A stretch of DNA of 34,870 bases. It comes from Nevskia sp. GTDB lineage: Bacteria > Pseudomonadota > Gammaproteobacteria > Nevskiales > Nevskiaceae. This document shows, in pieces, positions 1 through 7,081 of the stretch (positions within the stretch are counted from its first letter, which is position 1; each line of letters begins with the position of its first letter). The stretch covers positions 1 through 34,870 of the forward strand of contig NZ_JAHFRY010000006.1 in NCBI RefSeq assembly GCF_023266035.1, given 5' to 3'. The position numbers were made by a program, and so were the translations under genes. The notes below the pieces were generated by a model. It did no database searches and was not told the DNA's origin. It saw nothing but the letters and a program-made list of their open reading frames with translations.

Positions 1-32
1 GAGTTGGTGAACTCGAGATACCGATCGCTCAT
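1..32 (-). CDS. Start of a FabG/SDR-type 3-oxoacyl-ACP reductase (partial)
   Basis: Only the first ten codons are inside the window; the gene continues leftward beyond base 1. The minus strand reads ATG at 32 and then MSDRYLEFTN. A good ribosome binding site, GGAG, lies about seven bases upstream of the ATG (around bases 39-42), which supports a real start. The peptide resembles the N-terminus of the long, high-molecular-weight FabG-like reductases of gammaproteobacteria, which commonly begin MSDRY followed by a short FANS-like stretch. That family assignment rests on memory of the N-terminus only. The rest of the protein must be checked outside the window. Confidence 0.5.
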   Translation of the reverse strand, partial: MSDRYLEFTN

Positions 33-260
33 GAATGCTCCATCAAACCGGCTGTGAAGCCGACCATCAAACAGGATTTGTCCGTCGAATCTGCGCTGGC
101 TGGGGGGCCGGGATGCAACGCCGGGCCAGCATTATCGCAGCGCATCAAGAGCAGCGTCGGCCGATTTCACATTTCAGTCAACAAGTGTTTCTTTTTGGCT
201 GTTTCTTTTTCCAAGGTCGGGGCAGCCCCTGCTGCAGCAAAGGCCGTGGATTCCACCCGA

Positions 261-289
261 TTGACGCTGCCGCCCCCGCTGCGCATAGT
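261..289 (+). promoter_or_regulatory. Candidate sigma-70 promoter for the small exported protein
   Basis: TTGACG (261-266) is one base from the -35 consensus. It is followed by a 17-base spacer and CATAGT (284-289), which matches four of six -10 bases. The downstream gene starts about 60 bases later at 358. The spacing is ideal but the -10 is weak, so this is a candidate only. The rest of the 33-357 stretch holds no convincing gene. Confidence 0.35.
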
Positions 290-357
290 TCGGGCTGCGC
301 CGGGCCATCCTGATGAAGCTCGGCCGTACAAGAAAAGCAGATTCGAGGGGAGTCCTG

Positions 358-633
358 ATGATGAACAAGACCATGATTCTGGTCGCGGTATCGCTTGCGT
401 CCGTCGCAGCGGCAGCCGGGCTGATGAGCCAGGTGAGAGTCGCTTCGGCCGCTGTAGTGCCGGTCAGTGCACCTGCCGTTGTGCAGATCGAACCGGTTGC
501 CGAAGCGCCTCCGATGAGCCGTCGCGAGCGCATGGTGCGCATCGTTGCCGAACAGGCCGCGATCACCGCTGAAGCGACTGCCCGCGCAGCGCTGGCCCGC
601 AAGGCCGCCGAGCGGGACACCGCCTCGCGATGA
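358..633 (+). CDS. Small exported or membrane-anchored protein of unknown function
   Basis: I do not recognise the family. The 91-residue product starts with two methionines, a lysine and a hydrophobic stretch (about residues 4-25, rich in V, L, A) that looks like a signal peptide or single membrane anchor. An Ala/Val/Pro-rich segment follows, then a charged helix with MSRRERMVRIVAEQAA and many Ala, Arg and Glu residues. The start at 358 is preferred over an in-frame ATG at 313 because GAGGGG lies six bases upstream and the hydrophobic segment then sits at the N-terminus. It stands alone between the upstream leftward reductase and the Ig-like protein gene. A periplasmic helical protein is likely; no enzymatic motif is visible. 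Confidence 0.6.
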   Translation: MMNKTMILVAVSLASVAAAAGLMSQVRVASAAVVPVSAPAVVQIEPVAEAPPMSRRERMVRIVAEQAAITAEATARAALARKAAERDTASR

Positions 634-733
634 GTCGAGCGCCGACGGCCTAATCCGCTGACGGTCATAGTCGTTTCGCATAAACTCCAAGAGCTTTCAT
701 GGCCGATGGCACGCTTTTGCTGCAATGTCTGGT

Positions 734-756
734 TGCCAATTGGCACGCGGTCTGCG
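734..756 (+). promoter_or_regulatory. Candidate sigma-54 (-24/-12) promoter with an overlapping palindrome
   Basis: TTGGCACGCGGTCTGCG (740-756) has GG at 742-743 and GC at 754-755, separated by exactly ten bases, with a full TTGGCACG -24 box. The -12 box is TCTGC and not TTTGC. The predicted transcript would start near 767, about 87 bases before the ATG at 854. The perfect palindrome TGCCAATTGGCA (734-745) overlaps the -24 box, so it could instead be a repressor or activator operator, and the TGGCA may be coincidental. The surrounding 634-853 stretch holds no gene. Confidence 0.4.
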
Positions 757-853
757 GGCACAATGATCAGTAACCGAAAGGCGTGACCAGCGCCTCACGA
801 AATCAACAAAAACGCGAGCGGAAACGATCCGCCCGCTTCACTCGGGGTTTGCA

Positions 854-1891
854 ATGAAACTCAGCCGCGTTGTCCTCATCGTTGTCATCACCGCCGTCGT
901 CGTCTATTTCGGACTCAACATGCTGCTGCCGCGTGGCAGCAAGACCGCCGCGCCGGAAGCCGCTGCCACCGGCGAAACGGTCAGCGAAACGCCCGTCGCG
1001 ACGGAAGGCGGCGATACGGCTGCTGTAGCAACGGAAACGCCGGCTGCCGCCAGCGAAGCCGCGCCTGAATCGGCTCCGGAGTCGGCTCCGGCCCCCGAGT
1101 CGACTGAAACTGCCGCCAGCGAGCCAGCCCCGGCACCGGCGGAGTCCTACACCGCCCTGGCGCCAGCAACCGCCGCCGCCCCGATCACCGCTAATCTGCC
1201 GACGATGTCCGACGCGGACGCCCGGAAGATCGCCGAGAACATCGGCCGTGACGAAGGTACGCAGGTCGCGGTCACCCCCGCGGCCCCGGCGGCAGGCGGC
1301 GACAACTCCTCGCTCAGCGAAGAGGAAGCCCGCAAGATTGCCGAGAACGTGGCCAGCGAAGTCGCCGCCCGCGTTGCCGGTGAATCGGCCGAGCCGGCTG
1401 CCAGCGAACCGGCCCCCGCACCTGCCCCGAAGGCCGCCAAGCCGAAGCCGGCACCGAAGCCAGAAGTGGTTGCCGCAGCACCGAGCAGCGATGCGCCGAA
1501 GGCCGCCAGCAAGCCGGCTGCCCAGCGTCCGCTCACCCGTCCGAAGACTGGCAACGGTTCCGACGTGATCTCCAGCTGGTGGTCGAAGACCGGCACTCAG
1601 GCCTCGAACAATCTCAGCCTGGTCTATGCCGGCGAAGCCTCGTCGGAAAAGGCCGTGGTGCTGATGTTCAACAACCCGGTCGATCCGACTGCGGCCGGCA
1701 CCCACATCAAGCTGGTCGATTCGCGCGGCAAGACGCCGACCGGTTCATGGTCGGCCGGCAACAACCCGCGCGTGCTGGCGTTCAAGGGCGTGGCCCCGGG
1801 CCGCTATACGGTGATCCTGCGTCCGGAACTGCCGGACAGCAGTGGCAAGACGCTGGGTGACGAGCTGGTTGGCCCGGTCTACGTCCACTAG
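854..1891 (+). CDS. Membrane-anchored Ala/Pro/Glu-rich protein with C-terminal Ig-like domain
   Basis: This 345-residue protein has one N-terminal membrane segment (residues 4-26, VVLIVVITAVVVYFGLNMLL). A long low-complexity region rich in Ala, Pro, Glu and Ser follows (about 30-235). A compact C-terminal domain (about 237-345) begins SSWWSKTG and contains VVLMFNNPVDPTAAGTHIKL and PGRYTVILRPELPD. The C-terminal part resembles a bacterial Ig-like fold of the SbsA/MG1 kind; that is a judgement by pattern. Inside the linker a motif is repeated: DARKIAENIG near 118 and EARKIAENVA near 156. The topology suggests a periplasmic domain tethered to the inner membrane across a flexible spacer. The gene ends two bases before the next start, so the two are probably co-transcribed. 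Function unknown. Confidence 0.6.
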   Translation: MKLSRVVLIVVITAVVVYFGLNMLLPRGSKTAAPEAAATGETVSETPVATEGGDTAAVATETPAAASEAAPESAPESAPAPESTETAASEPAPAPAESYTALAPATAAAPITANLPTMSDADARKIAENIGRDEGTQVAVTPAAPAAGGDNSSLSEEEARKIAENVASEVAARVAGESAEPAASEPAPAPAPKAAKPKPAPKPEVVAAAPSSDAPKAASKPAAQRPLTRPKTGNGSDVISSWWSKTGTQASNNLSLVYAGEASSEKAVVLMFNNPVDPTAAGTHIKLVDSRGKTPTGSWSAGNNPRVLAFKGVAPGRYTVILRPELPDSSGKTLGDELVGPVYVH

Positions 1892-1893
1892 GC

Positions 1894-2598
1894 ATGACTA
1901 CCGTCGTCCTGGTCCGCCACGGCCAGGCCTCGTTCGGGGAAGCCAACTACGATCGTCTGTCGCTCCTCGGTGAGCGGCAGGCGGTCGCCCTCGGCAGCCA
2001 CTGGAAGATCGGCGGCTTCAGTGCCGACCGCGCCTACAGCGGCTCGCTGCAGCGCCAGCGCAAGACCGGTGAGCAGGCACTCGCGGTGATCGGCGACAAG
2101 GCCCCCGCGGCCTTGCATACCGACCCGGCGTTCAACGAGTTCAACCACACCCAGTTGATCCGCGCCTACCTGCCGCTGATTGCCGATCAGCACCCGGAAC
2201 TGGCGGACGATCCGCATCTGGCGATGCGGGATCAGGCGGTGTTCCGGCCGGTGTTCAACACCGTGGTCGGCGCCTGGATGCAGGGGCTGGCACCGTCGAT
2301 TCCGATCGACGAAACCTGGGCCGCGTTCTCCAACCGTTGCGTGGCCGGCCTGCGCCGCGCTGCGGAAGGGGCCGAACGTCTGGTGGTGTTCACTTCCGGT
2401 GGCGTGATCACCGCGGTGATGCGCGAAGCGCTGAGCCTCGACAACCCGACGTCCCTGAACCTGGTCTGGAAGATCTGGAACGCCTCGGTGCACGAGTTCC
2501 ATATCCACCCGGAAAGCGGCAGCCTGGCGCTGGCCGGCTTCAACGATATCTCGCACCTGCGCCTGCAGCGGGACGCCGCGATCATCACCCGCATCTGA
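1894..2598 (+). CDS. Histidine phosphatase (phosphoglycerate-mutase-like) family protein
   Basis: The 234-residue product opens with MTTVVLVRHGQASFG, the RHG signature whose histidine (residue 9) accepts the phosphate in this superfamily. YDRLSLLGERQA follows, the usual LT..G..QA pattern, and a second conserved part, VVFTSGGVITAVM, occurs near residue 170. Its length fits small phosphatases of the SixA/CobC/GpmB type, but the substrate cannot be told. It begins two bases after the stop of the Ig-like protein gene and has no clear ribosome binding site of its own, which suggests translational coupling. A strong terminator follows it. Confidence 0.85.
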   Translation: MTTVVLVRHGQASFGEANYDRLSLLGERQAVALGSHWKIGGFSADRAYSGSLQRQRKTGEQALAVIGDKAPAALHTDPAFNEFNHTQLIRAYLPLIADQHPELADDPHLAMRDQAVFRPVFNTVVGAWMQGLAPSIPIDETWAAFSNRCVAGLRRAAEGAERLVVFTSGGVITAVMREALSLDNPTSLNLVWKIWNASVHEFHIHPESGSLALAGFNDISHLRLQRDAAIITRI

Positions 2599-2606
2599 AG
2601 CTGCGA

Positions 2607-2639
2607 GATGGTCACGGCTTCGGGCCGTGACCATCTTTT
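2607..2639 (+). terminator. Rho-independent terminator
   Basis: A perfect 12-bp stem, GATGGTCACGGC (2607-2618) and GCCGTGACCATC (2624-2635), with a five-base TTCGG loop is followed by TTTT. It lies between the ends of the convergent phosphatase and reductase genes. There is no T-run in the leftward direction, so it mainly serves the rightward genes. Confidence 0.85.
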
Positions 2640-2646
2640 CAGGACT

Positions 2647-3876
2647 TCAGAGCGCTTCGAACGTCAGTCCGGCGTGTTCCTTCAGGCGCTCGATCAGGCG
2701 ATCGCCCATCGCCGTCGCCGGCGTCCAGAAACCGCCCTTGAGCGCATCGCGCGGCACATCGAAGGCCAGACAGGCCACCGCTTCGCCAAGCATCTTGGCG
2801 GTCGAGCCGTAGCCCGGATCGCGATCACCGGTGAGCTTGCAGCGCAGGACGTCGCCAGTGGCGGTCTTGCCGATGAAGCGCAGATCATAGAAGCCTTTTT
2901 CCTGCGCTTCCGGCGTCGGTCCCTCGCCCGGCTTCGGCAGCACGTATCGTTCGAGCAGGGCGCGGGTCGGCTTCAGCGCACCGGCCAGCACGAAACCACC
3001 AAGCCCGGCAGTGATGCCCCAGGCGGTCGCCCTGCCCTTCAGGCCGCTGCCGGTCATCATCGCTTCGTCGTAGCGGAAATCCGCGCCATAAGCCTGGCCG
3101 GACAGGCCATTCGAGCGATGGACGATGCGGGTATTGATCGCCGCCATCACGAACGGTGCGATCCAGCTGCGCGCGTCCTCGTCGTACTCGGCCAGGTTCA
3201 CATCCGGCTGCCGCGGCCTGGGTGCCGCGCTCGGCGGCGTGATCGAGTACGGGTCGCCCAGTTCCTTGCGCAGGCCCGGGTCCTCACCGACTTCCTTCAG
3301 CACGTTCATCAGGCTGGCGACCGTGCCGCCGGAAAACCCGCCCCGGAAGGCCTTGATGCGCAGCTTCACCCGCTGCGCCGGCACGCCGAACTTCGCGCGC
3401 GCCTGGGCCTGCAGGAAATGCACGCCGAGATCGGACGGAATCGAGTCGAAGCCGCAGCAATGGACGATGCGCGCACCGCTCTTCTGCGCAGTCGCTTCGT
3501 GGGCGGTGATCATCCGGCGGATCCACTGCACTTCGCCGGTCAGATCGCAGTAATCGGTGCCGGTTTCGGCGCAGACCTTGACCAGCGGCGAGCCGTAGAA
3601 GGCGTAGGGACCGACGGTCGACACCACCACGCGGGTAGTGCTGCACAGCTCGCGCAGCGCGGTTTCGTCGGCCGCGTCGCAGACGATCATCGGCAGGTTG
3701 CGGCCATCCGGCCCTAGCGACTGGCGGACCTGATCGAGCTTGGCCGTCGAGCGACCGGCGATCGCCCACTTCACCTCGCCGCCGATGCCGTAGCGCTGAT
3801 ACAGGTAGCGGGTCAGCAGCTGGCCAACGAAGCTGGTGGCGCCAAAGACGACGAAGTGATGGCTTTGCTGAGGCAT
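2647..3876 (-). CDS. Saccharopine-dehydrogenase-like NAD(P)-binding reductase (trans-acting enoyl reductase family)
   Basis: The product is 409 residues from the ATG at 3876 (MPQQSHHFVVFGATSFVG). I prefer this start to a TTG at 3903, which only adds nine unlikely residues. The N-terminal GATSFVG is a Rossmann NAD(P)-binding glycine motif. The following text (WAIAGRSTAKLDQVR, VSTVGPYAFYGSPLVKVCAETGTDYCDLTGE, CCGFDSIPSDLG) is characteristic of the saccharopine-dehydrogenase-like family. That family includes mycobacterial trans-acting enoyl reductases and eukaryotic SCCPDH-like proteins. The true substrate is probably lipid-related and unknown. The gene stands alone, convergent with the phosphatase and divergent from the Oxidored-like gene. 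Confidence 0.8.
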   Translation of the reverse strand: MPQQSHHFVVFGATSFVGQLLTRYLYQRYGIGGEVKWAIAGRSTAKLDQVRQSLGPDGRNLPMIVCDAADETALRELCSTTRVVVSTVGPYAFYGSPLVKVCAETGTDYCDLTGEVQWIRRMITAHEATAQKSGARIVHCCGFDSIPSDLGVHFLQAQARAKFGVPAQRVKLRIKAFRGGFSGGTVASLMNVLKEVGEDPGLRKELGDPYSITPPSAAPRPRQPDVNLAEYDEDARSWIAPFVMAAINTRIVHRSNGLSGQAYGADFRYDEAMMTGSGLKGRATAWGITAGLGGFVLAGALKPTRALLERYVLPKPGEGPTPEAQEKGFYDLRFIGKTATGDVLRCKLTGDRDPGYGSTAKMLGEAVACLAFDVPRDALKGGFWTPATAMGDRLIERLKEHAGLTFEAL

Positions 3877-4041
3877 CCGGGCACTCTCACATTGAATGAT
3901 CAAGCCGGCAGCTTAGCCGCAATTGCCGCCGCTGCCGGTGACGCGAAAGCGCCTTGCCGTCAGCCCCTCCGGGCGGCAAAGTGCGCGGGACTCGCCCCCG
4001 CTTGACACTGTGTCCAGCGACCCGCCAACTCCACGCCGCCG

Positions 4042-4233
4042 ATGAACGCCGAAGCACTGCCGAACCTGCCTCCGAAACCGGAGCGCCCGCTTGATGGCGA
4101 CTGCTGCGACAACGGCTGCGAGGTCTGCGTGTTCACCGCCTACGCGGAGGACTTGCGCCGCTGGCAGGAAGCCGTCATTGCCATCACGGCGGAGGCGCGC
4201 GCCGCCGAAGCGGATGGCAACGACCTCAAGTAA
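4042..4233 (+). CDS. Oxidoreductase-like (OXLD1-type) small cysteine protein
   Basis: This 63-residue protein contains PPKPERPLDGDCCDNGCEVC followed by VFTAYAEDLRRWQEA. That is the pattern of the short Oxidored-like domain (PF09791): a CC..GC..C cysteine cluster and then an aromatic helix. The cysteines at about residues 21, 22, 26 and 29 could bind a metal or be redox active. No biochemical role is established that I know of. It lies 41 bases upstream of the esterase gene, reads the same way and probably shares its transcript. Confidence 0.75.
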   Translation: MNAEALPNLPPKPERPLDGDCCDNGCEVCVFTAYAEDLRRWQEAVIAITAEARAAEADGNDLK

Positions 4234-4274
4234 ACGAACAACACGCAAACCACAACAGCACCGAGGAGAACACG

Positions 4275-5213
4275 ATGCCGCTCAACCCACAGGTCCAGGG
4301 CTTCCTGGGCACGCTCGCCGCCGCCGGCGCCCAGCCGTTCCATACGATGGAACCGCCGCAGTGCCGCCAGGCGATCAACATGCTGATGAGCATGATGCCG
4401 CCGAGCGCGGCGCAGATCGCCGGCGTCCGCGACAGCCACATCGCCGGCCCGGCCGGCGAGCTGAAGCTGCGCATCTACAGCCCCAACGGCAAAGGCCCGT
4501 TCCCGATCCTGATGTACTTCCACGGCGGCGGCTTCGTGATCGGCGATCTCGATACCTTCGATTCGCTGTGCCGCGAAACCTGCGCCGGTGCCGGTGTCGT
4601 CGTGGTCTCGGTCGACTACCGCCTCGGGCCGGAACATCCGTTCCCGGCCGCGACCGACGACTGCCTTGCCGCCACCCGCTGGGCCGCTGCGCATGCCGTC
4701 GAGATCAACGGCGATGCCGGCCGCCTCGGCGTCTCCGGTGACAGCGCCGGCGGCAATCTCGCGGCGGTGACCGCACTGCGCCTGCGCGATGAGGGCGGCC
4801 CGGCGCTGAAGGCGCAGCTGCTGGTCTACCCGGTCGTCGACATCGATCCGGACGCTTATCCGTCGATGACCGAGAACGCCGAGGGCTATCTGCTCGGCCG
4901 CAAGGACATGGACTGGTTCTTCGGTCATTACGTCAAGGACGCTGCGGCGCTGACCAGCAACTTGCTGCGCCCGATCAAGGCCGAATCCCACAAGGGCCTG
5001 CCGCCGGCGCTGGTGATCACCGCCGAATTCGATCCGCTACGCGACGAAGGCAATGCCTACGCGGCGAAGCTGAAAGCGGCTGGCGTCGCCGTCGAATCGA
5101 AGTGCTACGACGGCGCGATCCACGGCTTCTACACCTTCTTCAGCGGGCTCGACGTCGGCCGTCAGGCCGTCGATCAGGGCATTGCCTGGCTCAAGAAAAC
5201 GCTGGTGGCATGA
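4275..5213 (+). CDS. Alpha/beta hydrolase, hormone-sensitive-lipase (family IV) esterase
   Basis: The 312-residue product carries the HGGG oxyanion motif at residues 83-86 (MYFHGGGFVIGD). The nucleophile serine is in GDSAGG (S157), a catalytic acid lies in EFDPLRDEG (around D253), and the histidine is in GAIHGF (H283). Order and spacing are those of bacterial HSL-family carboxylesterases, which hydrolyse short to medium acyl esters. There is no signal peptide, so it is cytoplasmic. Its ribosome binding site is GAGGAG, eight bases before the ATG. Its stop overlaps the start of the thioesterase gene (ATGA), showing an operon. Natural substrate unknown. Confidence 0.9.
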   Translation: MPLNPQVQGFLGTLAAAGAQPFHTMEPPQCRQAINMLMSMMPPSAAQIAGVRDSHIAGPAGELKLRIYSPNGKGPFPILMYFHGGGFVIGDLDTFDSLCRETCAGAGVVVVSVDYRLGPEHPFPAATDDCLAATRWAAAHAVEINGDAGRLGVSGDSAGGNLAAVTALRLRDEGGPALKAQLLVYPVVDIDPDAYPSMTENAEGYLLGRKDMDWFFGHYVKDAAALTSNLLRPIKAESHKGLPPALVITAEFDPLRDEGNAYAAKLKAAGVAVESKCYDGAIHGFYTFFSGLDVGRQAVDQGIAWLKKTLVA

Positions 5214-5680
5214 ACGACACGGCGCGCGGTACTGGAGCAACCGCGCCGCCGTCCGCAGCCTTCTGCTATCGCCTGCGGGTGCGTTACGCCGAGTGCGATG
5301 CGCAGAAGGTGGTGTTCAACGCCCGCTATGGCGATTACGTCGATCTGGCGACCACCGAATACCTGCGCGCGCTGGGCTTCGGCAAAGAACTGATCGATGG
5401 CCGGCTCGATTACCAATTGGTCAAGCAGACCACCGAGTGGAAGGCGCCGGCCCGCTTCGATGACGTGCTGTGTGCCAGCGTGAGCACCCTGCAGTTCGGC
5501 AATACCTCGTTCGTGCTGGCGGTGGAGTTCCGTCGCCGTGGCGAAGCCAGCCTGCTGGCGCGAACCGAAACGGTCTACGTGATGGTCACGCCGGCGCTCG
5601 CCAAGAAGCCACTGCCTGCGGATTTTCGGGCCGCGCTGGAACGCGGCGCGCCGGACATCATCGTCAGTCATGCTGGCTGA
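5210..5680 (+). CDS. Acyl-CoA thioesterase, 4HBT hotdog family
   Basis: The product has 156 residues. The start is set at the ATG that overlaps the esterase stop (ATGA at 5210-5213). The core reads FCYRLRVRYAECDAQKVVFNARYGDYVDLA, the typical 4HBT/YbgC opening in which the Asp of ECD is the usual catalytic residue. A hotdog strand follows (FDDVLCASVSTLQFGNTSFVLAVEFRR). These enzymes hydrolyse acyl-CoA thioesters. Pairing with the esterase suggests a shared role in acyl or ester turnover, but this is inference. Confidence 0.85.
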   Translation: MNDTARGTGATAPPSAAFCYRLRVRYAECDAQKVVFNARYGDYVDLATTEYLRALGFGKELIDGRLDYQLVKQTTEWKAPARFDDVLCASVSTLQFGNTSFVLAVEFRRRGEASLLARTETVYVMVTPALAKKPLPADFRAALERGAPDIIVSHAG

Positions 5681-5812
5681 GCGGGGCTGTGCTGTTTGAC
5701 ACGGCATCGCCTCACAGACCCGTTTATCATCGTTTCCTGAAGACGCTTTTCCGGCGTCCCGATCAACCACCGCTCGCCGCAGCCTTCATCGGTATCCGCA
5801 ACTCCTGACGTC

Positions 5813-7081
5813 ATGAACGGCGACCCGCGGATCCGTCCGCATTCCAACAAGAACCAGCGCCGCCAGTTGCTGCGCCTGCGCTTCGACGAGCCTCTGGAAG
5901 CCCTGTTCCGCGAAACCTTCGAGCACAACGCCCGCGGGCCGCGGACGATGATCCTGTTCATCGGCATGCTGATGATCGGCGTCACCCCGCTGTACGACGA
6001 CTGGGTGATGCACGCGCCGGACGGCTTCCTGAAGATGTCGCACTTCCTGCAGTTCTGCGTGCAGATTCCGGCGATCCTGCTGTCGCTGCTGTTCACCGTA
6101 CGGCCCGCCCTGCAGCGCTGGTCGCCGGCGATGCTGATCATCACCTGCGTGATCATTGCCAATTGCGTGATGGCGCAGCACATCTTCGGCCGGCTGCTCG
6201 GTTTCGACATGCCGCACGATTTCGCGGCGATCACGGTCACCGCGATGCTGATCCTCGGCCGGCTGCGCTTCTGGGCCGTGCTGCCCTGGGCGCTGGCGAC
6301 CATGGTCATCACCACCTGGGCGCAGATGGAAGCGCTGGGCCTGTCGGCGTTCTATGACGCCGTATCGGCCTGGATGCTGGCGGCCATCTCCGGGGTTACC
6401 GCCTACCTGCTCGAATATTCCTCGCGACAAAGCTGGTATCGCGGCCGGCTGCTGGAATTCCAGGCCACCCGCGATGGCCTGACCGGCCTGCCGAATCGTC
6501 GCTATTTCGATCTGGAACTGCGCAAGCTGATCCGTGAAGCGGCGCGCCAGCAGCAGAATGTCGCGCTGCTGATGCTCGATATCGATCACTTCAAGGACTA
6601 CAACGATCTTTATGGTCATCCGGCCGGCGATCAATGCCTGCGGCTGGTCGGCGGTTCGCTCGGCAAGGCGATGCGCCGGCCGCATGATTTCTGTGCCCGC
6701 ATCGGCGGCGAGGAATTTGCCGCCGTCTGGTTCGATGCCCTGCCGGACAAGGCCAGCGAACTGGCCGAAGCGCTGCGCGACAGCGTCCACGGCTTGCGCA
6801 TTCCGCGCTCGCTCGATGGCAGCAGCTTCGTCACCGCGTCCGGCGGCTTCGCCCAGGTGATCGCGCCAACCGCCGGTGACTCGCCGCGCCGCATCGCCGC
6901 CGATCTGGTTCGCCGCGCCGACGCCGCGTTGTATGCGGCAAAACGAGTCGGCCGCAGCCGCATGGTGATGTCCGGAGACCACAGCCGCCCCGAATCGGCC
7001 AACGATTCCCTGGGCGCAACCATCGCTGCCGTCATGGCCGATGCCCGGCAGGCACCGTCCCCGGAAGCACGCGCGCCTTGA
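5813..7081 (+). CDS. Membrane diguanylate cyclase (GGDEF) with I-site
   Basis: The 422-residue protein has several hydrophobic segments between about residues 45 and 200 (for example TMILFIGMLMIGVTP and AITVTAMLILG), forming a membrane sensor of unnamed type. It is followed by a GGDEF domain. That domain starts with DGLTGLPNR (221-229), holds LDIDHFKDYND, and has the active-site motif GGEEF at 298-302. An inhibitory-site motif RPHD (289-292) lies exactly five residues before GGEEF, so product inhibition by cyclic di-GMP is expected. All key cyclase residues are present. Its stop TGA overlaps the TTG start of the following histidine kinase, which points to co-expression and perhaps shared signalling. 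Confidence 0.92.
   Translation: MNGDPRIRPHSNKNQRRQLLRLRFDEPLEALFRETFEHNARGPRTMILFIGMLMIGVTPLYDDWVMHAPDGFLKMSHFLQFCVQIPAILLSLLFTVRPALQRWSPAMLIITCVIIANCVMAQHIFGRLLGFDMPHDFAAITVTAMLILGRLRFWAVLPWALATMVITTWAQMEALGLSAFYDAVSAWMLAAISGVTAYLLEYSSRQSWYRGRLLEFQATRDGLTGLPNRRYFDLELRKLIREAARQQQNVALLMLDIDHFKDYNDLYGHPAGDQCLRLVGGSLGKAMRRPHDFCARIGGEEFAAVWFDALPDKASELAEALRDSVHGLRIPRSLDGSSFVTASGGFAQVIAPTAGDSPRRIAADLVRRADAALYAAKRVGRSRMVMSGDHSRPESANDSLGATIAAVMADARQAPSPEARAP

Noticed and set aside
707-721. A second sigma-54-like string, TGGCACGCTTTTGCT.
   Set aside because: GG and GC are only nine bases apart; sigma-54 needs ten.
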